A DNA stretch of 64,000 nucleotides, from positions 4,655,501 through 4,719,500 of the forward strand of contig NZ_CP109487.1 of NCBI RefSeq assembly GCF_036227605.1. The letters are read 5' to 3'. The translations under genes and the position numbers were made by a program. Shown piece by piece: positions 31,966 through 41,500 of the stretch (positions are counted from its first letter, which is position 1; each line of letters starts with the position of its first letter). This DNA comes from Streptomyces sp. NBC_01439 (lineage in GTDB: Bacteria > Actinomycetota > Actinomycetes > Streptomycetales > Streptomycetaceae). The notes under the pieces are model-generated. The model had not been told where the DNA came from and did no database searches. It was given only the letters and a program-made list of their open reading frames with translations.

Positions 31966-33866
31966 CGCTCCTCGACCTCCTCGTTCTCGTCGTTCCTGTC
32001 GTTCCTGTCGTTCCTGTCGTTCCTGTCGTTCTCCGTCTGCTCGCCGGAGTCGCTCAGCCGCACCGGGAGGGCGGTGAACAGCCTTTGTTTCGCGTCGAGT
32101 TCGGTGACCAGCCGACCCGCCGGAGCGAGATCCCGGTACGCCGCGGTGCGCGGGTCCCGTCCGTCGGCGAGGGCGGTCAGCAGCGCGAGTACGGCGGTGA
32201 GCCACCCGGTGTCGCCGGGGGCGGCGCCGCCGTAGAGGCCGGCCCGGTCGCGGTGGTACCACCAGGCCAGAGCGGCGGAGGCCGCTGCGTAGAGCACGCA
32301 GAGGCGATCGGCCAGGTCCAGCGGTTCCGGGGAGACCTTCGCCGACCGGGCGCGGTCGCGCTGCGCGTCGGCCGCGTCACGGACCACCGCGGCCAGTGCC
32401 GCCCGCACCTCGGCGACCAGCTCCGCGGCCCGGGCCTCGCCCCGGCCGGACAGCTCGGCGGTGATCGCGCCGGCGTGCGCGGCGAACCCGAGCAGGACCT
32501 CGTCCTTCGGCCGTACGCCGAGGTCGAGGGCGGCGGGCCGGAGCTCGGGCAGCAGCTCCTGGTCGCCCAGGGCGAACACGGCGCGCAGCCGCCGCTCCCG
32601 CTCCGGGGCCGGGTCGGGGGCCTCCCGGGCCGTGTCGTCGGTCGGGTCGTCCGCGAACACGGTTGCGTAGGCCGGGAGGTGCATCGCGAGGGCGCGCAGG
32701 TTGCCGAGGACGCTCGTGTCGATGACCGCGACCATCGCGTTGTCCCGCACCGCCTTGTCGAGCACCGCGCCCGGACCGTCCCGCAGCACCGCGCGGGCGC
32801 CAACCAGGGCGCGCGAGCGGGTGGCGCAGGCGGCGGTGAGACGGGTGGCGACGTGCTTGACGACGGAGGACGCCAGACCGAACGCGCCGGGGGCGACGTG
32901 CACCTGGCGTGCGGCGGCCAGCACGGTGAGGTCGGTGGCGATCAGTTCGGCGGCGGCCAGGGCGAGTTCGCGCGAGCCGTACGGAGTGTCCGCGACCCGC
33001 TCGCCGCCCGTACGGTGCTCACGGGCGAACCGGAGCGCCGTGCGCAGCGCCGTGTCGGCGGTGGCCAGGCAGCCCGCCGTGCTCATCAGCCGGACGATCT
33101 GCTGGGCCCGTAGCGCACCCGCCAGGCCGCTGCCGACCTCGCCGACGACGGCGTCCGGCGCCACGACGAGCCCGTCGAACTCCAGGTCGGCAAAGTCAAT
33201 GCCGCGCATCCCGGTGGTGCGCTGCGGCGGCAGCCGCCGCACCCGGGGGTCGGCGAGCTCCCGCGGCCCCAGCAGGACCGCGGTGAACGCGCCCGCACCC
33301 CGCTCCGCGGTGCGGGCCACGATCACGGCGGCGGAGGCGGAACTCCCGCGCCCGACCAGCCATTTGGTGCCGTGCAACGCTCCCTCGCCGGTCAGCCGGC
33401 AGCTGTTGGCGAGCACGTCGCTGCCGGCCTGTTCCTCGGACAGCCCGAAGGCGATCGTGCGCCCCTCGCGCAGCCAACCGGCGACCACCTGGTGCTGGGC
33501 CTCCGTACCTGCGGCGAGGACAGTCATGAGGGCCGAGATGCTGAACATGGTCGCGGGCATGACGTTGACGTCGCGGCGGGCACAGGCGCGGACCAGGATC
33601 TGGGTGTCCTCGAAGGAGCGCAGGTTTCCACCGAGCGCCGCGGGGAGGTGGCACAGGTGGAAGCCCTCCGCGCGCAGCCGCGCCTCGGCCGCCGCCGGGT
33701 ACTCCTGCGCCGCGTCGCGGGCCGCGCCGGCCGCGAAGCCGAACGGGTTGTCCGTCACCCAGGGGTCGCCGAGCAGCCGGTCCAACCGCTCCGCCTCGGC
33801 GAAGGGCACGTCAGCCACGGGCGCGTCAGCCACGTCAGCCGCGGCGGGCGGGAACACCGTGGTCAC
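31962..33866 (-). CDS. large acyl-CoA dehydrogenase family protein (B)
   Basis: This encodes 634 residues, a diverged paralogue of protein A. Core motifs are RTIAFGLSEEQAGSDVLANS, LHGTKWLVGRGSSASAAVIV, TTGMRGIDFADLEFDGLVVA and VGSGLAGALRAQQIVRL. The C-terminal half is helical. The last 20 residues contain NDR repeats encoded by a 9-bp tandem repeat. The GTG at 33866 overlaps the PfaD-like stop (GTGA). Two such enzymes in tandem suggest a heterodimer or two successive desaturations. Confidence 0.87.
   Translation of the reverse strand: MTTVFPPAAADVADAPVADVPFAEAERLDRLLGDPWVTDNPFGFAAGAARDAAQEYPAAAEARLRAEGFHLCHLPAALGGNLRSFEDTQILVRACARRDVNVMPATMFSISALMTVLAAGTEAQHQVVAGWLREGRTIAFGLSEEQAGSDVLANSCRLTGEGALHGTKWLVGRGSSASAAVIVARTAERGAGAFTAVLLGPRELADPRVRRLPPQRTTGMRGIDFADLEFDGLVVAPDAVVGEVGSGLAGALRAQQIVRLMSTAGCLATADTALRTALRFAREHRTGGERVADTPYGSRELALAAAELIATDLTVLAAARQVHVAPGAFGLASSVVKHVATRLTAACATRSRALVGARAVLRDGPGAVLDKAVRDNAMVAVIDTSVLGNLRALAMHLPAYATVFADDPTDDTAREAPDPAPERERRLRAVFALGDQELLPELRPAALDLGVRPKDEVLLGFAAHAGAITAELSGRGEARAAELVAEVRAALAAVVRDAADAQRDRARSAKVSPEPLDLADRLCVLYAAASAALAWWYHRDRAGLYGGAAPGDTGWLTAVLALLTALADGRDPRTAAYRDLAPAGRLVTELDAKQRLFTALPVRLSDSGEQTENDRNDRNDRNDRNDENEEVEER
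31991..32026. repeat. four tandem 9-bp units (CGTTCCTGT)
   Basis: Four exact copies of CGTTCCTGT fill 31991-32026. In the coding frame of protein B they give Asn-Asp-Arg repeats near its C-terminus. The unit length keeps the frame, so copy number could vary without inactivating the gene. Confidence 0.95.
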
Positions 33867-35485
33867 TGCCCCACCCCGACGGCGGAGTCGTAGGACGTGG
33901 AGTCCTCCGGCGACGGTCGGGTGGCGATGCCCGCGGGGAAGGCGATGCCGGCCGCCCGCAGCATGGCGAGCCGCTGGTGGAACGCCGCACCCGTCATGAT
34001 CTGCCGGCCCACGTCCGCGACCCTGCGGTGCTCGGGCGCGGCCAGGTACGTCCCGCGCACCCACGCGTTGAAGCTGCCCATCGCCGGTCCGCACCAGATC
34101 TGGTAGTCGACCGCACGGTCCGCCTCACCGGTCTTCGCCCAGCGCGACGCCATCCCCAGGTACCAGCGGAAGACGAGCGCCGCCCGCCGCTTGGGATGGC
34201 CCTCCGCCCGGGCGAGCTGGGCCGGGTCACGGCGCCGGAAGTACTCGGCGGTCTCCTCCCAGACGCTCTCCAGCGGCCGCCGGAAGATCTGCTGCTCGAC
34301 CCGCGCGCGCACGTCGTCCGGGAGCGCCTCGATGCCGTCGTACGTGCGGTAGAGCTCGTACAGCTGCTTGGCGCGCATGGGGAAGAACGTGCCGCGCTTG
34401 AGCACCTGCAGTTCGACACCCATCTCGAACATGTCGGCCGCGGGGGCCATCTCGCAGTCGGCGATGCCGGCCTGGGCGAGCATCTCCTTGACCCGCGGGG
34501 AGGTGCCGGCTTCCAGGCACGACTGGTTGATCGAGCCGGTCACGATGTAGTCGGCTCCCATGGCGAACGCGGCGGCCGCGGCGTCCGGGGTCCCGATGCC
34601 GCCGGCGGCTCCGATCCGGATGCGCTCGGGGTAGCCGGCCTCCTGCATGATCGCGTCGCGCTGCCGCATGATGACGGGAAGCAGGGCGGGGAGCGGCCTG
34701 CGATCGGTGTGGCCCCCCGAGTCCGCCTCGACGGTGATGTCGTCGGCGAGCGGGACCCGGGGCGCGAGGCGGGCCTGCTCCTCGGTGATGAGGCCGTCCG
34801 CGAGCAGCGCCCGCACCATGGCCTCCGGTGCGGGCCGCATGAAGAGTTCGGCCGTCTCGGTACGGGAGATCTTGGCGATGACCCGGTTGGCGGCGACGAC
34901 TCCGTGCGGGCCGCCGGTGCGCAGACCGGCGAGCCGGTAGCGGACCAGGTGGGGGGTCAGCTTGAGGAAGGCGGACGCCTCCACGCAGGGCACGCCGTAC
35001 GCCAGGAAGAGGTCGACGGAAGTGCGCTCCAGCCGGTCCTCGCTCGGGCTGTGGATGAGGTTGCAGGCGTAGCCGAGGCCGGGGATCTCGTCGCGGAAGC
35101 GGATCAGGGCCTTCTCCACCGCCTCGGGGAGCAGTCCGGCCGCGCCGTACGAGGCGAGGAAGCCCGCGCGTGCCATGGCGACGACCATGTCGGCGGAGGC
35201 GATGCCGTTGGCCATGGCGCCGCTCATGTACGCCTGCTTGAGGCCGTGCGCTGCGAGGAAGGCGGCGCTGCCGAGCCGTTCGGGTCCGAGCGGCGGCACG
35301 GCGGCGACGATCTCGTGACGGCCGCCGGAGGTGACCTCACCGCCGGCGGCCGCGCCCAGGCCGTACGGCCCGCGCACGATGTAGACGGGCTCGTCGAGGC
35401 GGATCAGGGTCTCGTACACCCCGGTGTCGCCGACGGCCGGCTCTCCCCGCCCGGTCCACCGCGGGCGGTACTGATCGGTGGTCAT
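33863..35485 (-). CDS. pfaD-like: PfaD-like trans-acting enoyl reductase
   Basis: This encodes 540 residues. It belongs to the FMN-dependent nitronate-monooxygenase-like PfaD family: VYIVRGPYGLGAAAGG, KQAYMSGAMANGIASADMVV, LLPEAVEKALIRFRDEI, ITVEADSGGHTDRRPLPALL, IRIGAAGGIGTPDAAAAAFA and MGADYIVTGSINQSCLEAGT. It supplies enoyl reduction in PUFA biosynthesis. The ATG at 35485 follows AGGAG. The gene lies 29 bp after the PfaC-like stop. Confidence 0.93.
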   Translation of the reverse strand: MTTDQYRPRWTGRGEPAVGDTGVYETLIRLDEPVYIVRGPYGLGAAAGGEVTSGGRHEIVAAVPPLGPERLGSAAFLAAHGLKQAYMSGAMANGIASADMVVAMARAGFLASYGAAGLLPEAVEKALIRFRDEIPGLGYACNLIHSPSEDRLERTSVDLFLAYGVPCVEASAFLKLTPHLVRYRLAGLRTGGPHGVVAANRVIAKISRTETAELFMRPAPEAMVRALLADGLITEEQARLAPRVPLADDITVEADSGGHTDRRPLPALLPVIMRQRDAIMQEAGYPERIRIGAAGGIGTPDAAAAAFAMGADYIVTGSINQSCLEAGTSPRVKEMLAQAGIADCEMAPAADMFEMGVELQVLKRGTFFPMRAKQLYELYRTYDGIEALPDDVRARVEQQIFRRPLESVWEETAEYFRRRDPAQLARAEGHPKRRAALVFRWYLGMASRWAKTGEADRAVDYQIWCGPAMGSFNAWVRGTYLAAPEHRRVADVGRQIMTGAAFHQRLAMLRAAGIAFPAGIATRPSPEDSTSYDSAVGVGQ

Positions 35486-35514
35486 GCTGCGTCTCCTGTC
35501 GGTCGTGCGCGGGA

Positions 35515-38500
35515 TCAGACCTGGTCGTGGTGGATCTCGATGCCGATGCCACCGAGCTGGTAGATCCGCAGGGTGGACTTCCAGACGCTCGCGTCGCCGA
35601 GCAGCTGGATCCGGCCCGGTTCGCGGCGCACCTCCTTGATGTGCACGTCGAACTCCATGTCGGGGTCGTCGCGCAGGATCTGGCCGCGGTACGACCAGGT
35701 CGTCTCGGCACCGGAGAGGAGGGCGAAGCGCGGGTTGACCAGACCGTCCGTGAGGCCGGTTTCCACGGCGTACACCTGCAGGCCCTGGAGCAGGGCCTCG
35801 ACGCCGAGCGAACCGGGCATCACCGGGTCGCGGTGGAAGTGGCAGGAGAAGTACCAGTCGTCGGGGCGGATGGAGCGGTGCCCGCGCAGGTAGCCGCGGC
35901 CGTGGTCGCCGCCGGTGGGCACGACGTCGACCCACTCGACCAGGTCGAGGTGGCCCGCGCCGAGGCGGGGCACCGGCCGGGAGGCCTCGGCGGCCCGGTA
36001 GGCGGCGACGTCGACGCGGCGGACGTCCGCGGGGCGCGGCGCGTGCCGGTCGAGCCAGGGCGCCACGTGCTTGCCCTTGTCCAGGCCGACCTGGTTCTCC
36101 AGGGCCTTCGCACTGAAGTAGCCGAACAGCGACTCGCCCGTGTAGAAGACCTCTCCGTCCGCGGAGAGCTCGTAGCTGTAGTTCTGCAGGATGGAGCCCG
36201 GCATCTGGTCGCTGGACAGCAGGGTCGACCGGTGCTGGATGGTCTTGCCGCGCAGGTCGACGTCCTTGACCAGGGTGGCGCGCCCGTCGAGGTTGCGGAT
36301 GCTGAACTGCTCGTCGGGGAAGGGCAGCGTGGCGCCCAGGTAGTAGCCGAGCAGGATGGCCGCCTGGAGGCTGGACTCCATGTAGACGCAGTTGGGCATG
36401 TGCGGGTGCCCGTTGTGGTCGTAGTACCAGGCGTCGTCCGGGGAGTCGTACTCGGTGACCATGACGGCCCCGCGCTTGAGGACGCCCCGGGTGCCTTCGA
36501 GGGCCATGACCCGGTCGACGAAGAGGAAGTCGCCGTTGGGGATGTACGGGGCGCGGCTGTTGGCGTAGATCTCGAACTCGGGTCCCATCGCCGTGGCCAG
36601 GTCGCCCTTGGCCGCGTGCGCCATGTGGAACTCGCTGAGCAGCGCCGGCTGCCCGGTGGCCGGGCTCAGGCGGCCGAGGAAGTGCGGCACCTTGCCGCCC
36701 GTCTCCGGGCGGAACGGGGTGCCCGGCTTCTCCACCAGCCGGATGCCGAGGCCCGTGACGCTGATGGACGCCTTGCCGTCCCGCAGGACGACCACGTCGG
36801 CGGTGATCGCCGGACGCGGCACCAGGGTGAGCGAGGTGATGTCGACGCGGTACTCGATCTTCTCGGTGTCCGGGGTGATCTGACCGCGGACCTTGACCTC
36901 CGTCGACAAACCGGGAACGGGCTGGAAACGGGCGTCGGGGAAGGACAGGTGCAGGCCGAGGGAGAGGGCGTACACCTCCAGCAGTTGTACGGCACCCTCC
37001 GCGACGAGCGAGCCGGCCAGGACCGGGTCGTCCGGGAAGTGGCTGGTGAAGTACCAGCCGTCCGGCACGAGGTGCTTCACGGCCTCGATGCGGCCCAGAC
37101 CGGCCGGGCCGCCCTTGCGGTCGAGGACCGTGACCTCGTCGGCCATGCGCAGCCGCTCGCTCGGTAGCCTCAGCGAGGTGTTGCAGCCGGCGGGCTGACG
37201 GTGCCCGGGGCCGAACACCTCGGCGATCCGGCCCTCGGCGAGCTGCGCCAGGTCGACGGCGCCCAGTGCGGTGCGGTCGGTGCGGGCCAGCGGCTTGAAC
37301 GCACTGGAACCGGAGAACGTGCCGTCGCCGACCGGCGGCCTGACCTTCGCCTGGAGGATGCCGAGGGAGCTCTCCAGCTCCTCGTCGGTGAAGAAGCCGG
37401 CGCAGGCGTTGTTGAGCTTGAGGATCAGCTCGCCGTCGGCGTAGCAGTCGTAGTGGAAGAAGAAGAGGAGGGTGTCGCCCTGCTGCACGAACTGGTCGAT
37501 CCAGATGTCGTAGCGCAGGGTCTGGCCGACACGGGGCAGGTCGCCGACGAAGCTGAGGCTGCTGTCGAGCAGGCGGTACACCCGGTCGCCGCGGTTGGTG
37601 AAGTCGGCGCCGAGGTAGCTGATCAGCAGCAGGTCGCACTGGCCGGCCTCGATGGTGACGGCCGGGGGGACCTGTCCGTCGACCGCGTACCAGGCGTCCA
37701 CCGGCACGTCGTACTCGGTACGGATGAAGGAGGGCTTGAACTCTCCCGGTTCGGCCTCCAGGGCGGTGACCCGGGTCGCGAAGTGGTAGGGCGGGGCGGG
37801 CAGGCGGACGCGGCGGCGGTAGCCGTCGATCTCCGCGAAGCGGGGGCCGAAGACATTGCCGATCTTGCCGGTCGCGAACTCCAGCAGATCGTGCTCGTCC
37901 CAGACGACGCCCTCGGGCTTGGGCGGGCGGGGCGTCGGGTGGTCCCCGGTGGTGAGCAGGGCGACGAGCTCGTCACGCAGCTCGCGCTGGGCCGCGAGCA
38001 CCTCGCCGTGCGCCTCCAGCATCTCGCTGCGGAGTCCGCGCACCAGTACGGCGGTGGTCTCGTCGCTCGCGCGCGCCGGGCTCTTGGCGACCGGTGGCAC
38101 GGGCAGGGGCGCGCCGGAGACCGCGGTCCTGGGCGGCGTGTCGGGGGTGATCGCGGGCGGCCCGTCCGGCGGTGCCACGGCACCGGCGGCCGGGATCATC
38201 GTGATGGGCTCCCGTTCCAAAGCCAGGGCTGGCGCCGGCGGCTGCGCGGAGGGTTGGGTAGGCATCGCGGTGTCCCATTCCGTGGTGGTTTCGGGGCCTT
38301 GGGCAGGCACCGGATCGGCATTGACGCCGCCCACGAGCACCGCGACCGGCGCGGTGGGGCGGGCGGGCAGGGCTGCAGGGGTGGCGGAGACGACGGGTGC
38401 GGCCGGGGTGATCGGGGCGGTACGGGGAGGGGCGGCGGGCCCGGCATTCGACACGCCGGAGCCGGTCAGGGGCGCGGCCGGCGCCACGGACTGGAGTACG

Positions 38501-41500
38501 GCCGGCGCCACGGGCAGAGATGCCGCCGACGCCACGGGCTGGAGTACGGCCGGCGCCACGAACAGGGGTGCGGGCGGGGTGACGGGTCCGGCCGGCCGCG
38601 CCGGAGCGTTCGGCAGGACCTCTACGGTCGGGGCCGCGGCCGCCGTCACCAGGGGCGGGACCGGGGCGCCGCCCGTCGGGAAGCGCCGCAGGCCCGGCGA
38701 CGGGCGTGTACGGCCGTGCGGGAGGGGGGCGAAGGCGCCGAGGTCGACGGGGATGCCGTGGGCGGCGAGTCGGGCGGCCAGGCGGGCGATGTCGGACGCC
38801 CCCCGTGCGCCCCGCCGGTCGACGGACACCGACAGGTGCGGTTCGCCGGCCAGGGTCTCGTGGATCCACCGCGAGCACGTGCTGCTGGGGCCGACCTCGA
38901 TGAAGCAGCGGTAGCCGTCGTCGTACGCACGCCGCACCAGCCGCGGGAAGTCCACCGTCTCGCGCAGGGTCACCGCGATGTTCTCGGCCACCGCGTCCGC
39001 GTCGAAGTCCGTCACGGGCTCGTAGTGCCGGCTGCTGTAGAGGACCAGGTCCCCCACGTCGCCGGTCGGGTAGCGGTTGAGGTCGGCGAGTTCGGTCAGG
39101 ACCCCGTCCACCACGGGGCAGTGCATGACGTGGTTGGCGGGTGAGCGGGCGCTGCGGCACTCGAGCTCGGCGATCAGGTCGCGGCACTGCCGCGGATCGC
39201 CCGCGACGACGGTCTCCTGGGGTGTGTTGACGTGGGTGAGGAACACCCGGTCGTAGCGCCGCAGGGCCGCCCGTACGTCCTCGGCCGGCGCGAGCAGCAC
39301 ATGGGTGGCCCACACCTCCGCGTCGGGGACCCCGTCGCCCAGGCCCCACAGCTCGCGCACCGTGCGCTTGGGTCCGCGCAGCATGTCGCCGAAGAGCGGC
39401 GAGGCGCTGATCTTCTCGTCGCCGCGTGCGCTCTTGACCCAGCCGCCGGTGGCGAAGAGCATGCTGCTCTCGCCCAGGCTGTAGCCGAACGCGCCGTGCA
39501 CCGGGACTCCCAGCACCTCCCGCACCAGGTCGGTGGAGAGCAGGGCGTAGCTCGTGCCCGCCGCGAGCATCAGCGGGATGTCCTCGACGAGTTCGCCGTC
39601 GAGCCGCATCAGCTCGCGCCTCCCCAGCGGTCCTCGCGAACGGGGGTAGAGCGCCGCGCTGCGCAGCAGTTCGGCGGGGAGTTCGGCCTGGGCCTCGAAG
39701 CGCGGAAGCAGCCCGGGGAAAGCCCGGAACATGGCGCGTCCCAGTCCCAGATAGGAGTTGAACGCACCGGGGAAGACCAGGGTGACCTTGGCCTCGGGGC
39801 CGAGCGGCCGCGCGGTGAAGCAGCTGCCGGACGGGGAGGACCACTCGCCACCGGACTCCCACACGCCGGGCAGGTCCTTCAGCGCCTGGTCGATCTGCCG
39901 GACGAGCCCGGCCGGGTCGTCGGCGACGAGCACGGCCTTGAGCTTCGCCGGCCGGTCCGTGAACTCCGCCGACCAGTCCTCGGTCCCGGCGCCGTCGGCG
40001 GCGACCGCGGAACGCAGTTCGCCCAGCCGTCGCAGCAGTCCGTCGAAGTCGTCCGCGGCGACCGGTACGACCACTCCCCCGCCGGACCGGGTCCAGTCGG
40101 CCTCGGTGATCTCGCCGCGGACCTGGCGGCCGGTGAGCACGAGGTGGGCGTGGCTGCCCGCCGTGCCGATGACGCTGACGGAGGCGGCACGCCGGCCGTC
40201 ACGGTGGGCGCGCAGCCAGGGCCGGGAGTCGGCGGCCAGGAAGAAGGCCGAGCCGTCGGTGCCGTCCGCCGCGATCCCGTCCGAGGCCACCGGGAAGTAC
40301 CCGTGGTGCAGGCAGAGCACGGCCCGGATGAGCCCGGCGAGCCCGGAGGCACAGCCCGTGTCGCCGACGGCCGACCGGACCGAGGACAGCGCGGTGTGCA
40401 GCTCCCCGCCCGCCCGCCCGGCGGTCCAGACGCGGGCGAGACCATCGATCTCGGCCGCCCGCGCTCCGCCGGCGGCCTCGACCAGTTCGACGTCCGACGG
40501 GCCGAGTCCGGCCGCGGCGAGCGCGTCCTCGGCGGCGCGTTCCACGAGTTCGGCGCGGACGCCCGGGGTGACGTCCGGCGCGTGGTGCACGGCGATCGAC
40601 TCGACCGTGGCGTACACCCTGAGTCCCTGCGGCACGCTGTCCGGCCGGGTGACGACGACGGCGCCGGCGCCCTCTCCCAGGATCTTCAGTCCGTCCCGGA
40701 CGGCGCCCGGTTCGAGGAGTTCGCGGGCGAGGGTGTTCTCCGGTCCGGCGGCCAGGTCGACCGCGCCGACGAGGACGGCCTCGATGGTGGGGTCGAGCAG
40801 CAGCAGCCGGGCGACGTCCAGGGCCTCGACACCGACCGCACTGTCGGAGGAGAGCGTGAAGGACGGGCCGGTCAGGTTCCACAGGGAGGAGACCCGGCTG
40901 GCCATGATGTTGCCGATGTAGCTGAGGACCTCGTTGGGCTCGATGGAGTCGTGGACTCCGTCGCGCGCGGCACGGGTCAGGTCCGCCAGCTGCTCCGGGG
41001 AGGGCTGGACCCCCGCCGCCGCACACCACTCGGTGAGTTTGCGGCCCAGTTCGTAGCGGGAGCCGTGACCGTGCGCGCTGGGTTCCATCTCCATGCCGAT
41101 GACCACGCCGATCCGGCGCGGACCGGAGCCTGCGGCCCCGCCGCCGCCCGGGCGCTTGCGCTCGTATCCGGCATCGCGCAGCGCCTCCTCGGCGACGCGC
41201 ATCATCAGCAACTGCTGCTGGTTGAAGTGGTCGAGGTCCTTGGGCGGGATGCGGTACGAGGTGGTGTCGACCTCGAAGTCCTCGATGTAGGCGGCGCGGG
41301 GGGCCGCGTCACCGCCCAGCCCGCCCCGGTCCAGGGGGCCGTTCTCGACGGTCTCGAAGCCGCGCCAGCGCTGTTCGGGCAGGTCGCGTACGGCGCCGAG
41401 CCCTTCGTATCCCGCGCGTTCGAACTCGTCGAGGGTGGCGAAGGAGCCGAAGTGTGCGCCCATGCCGATCACGGCGAGCGGCGGCGGCTCGACGGCCTCG

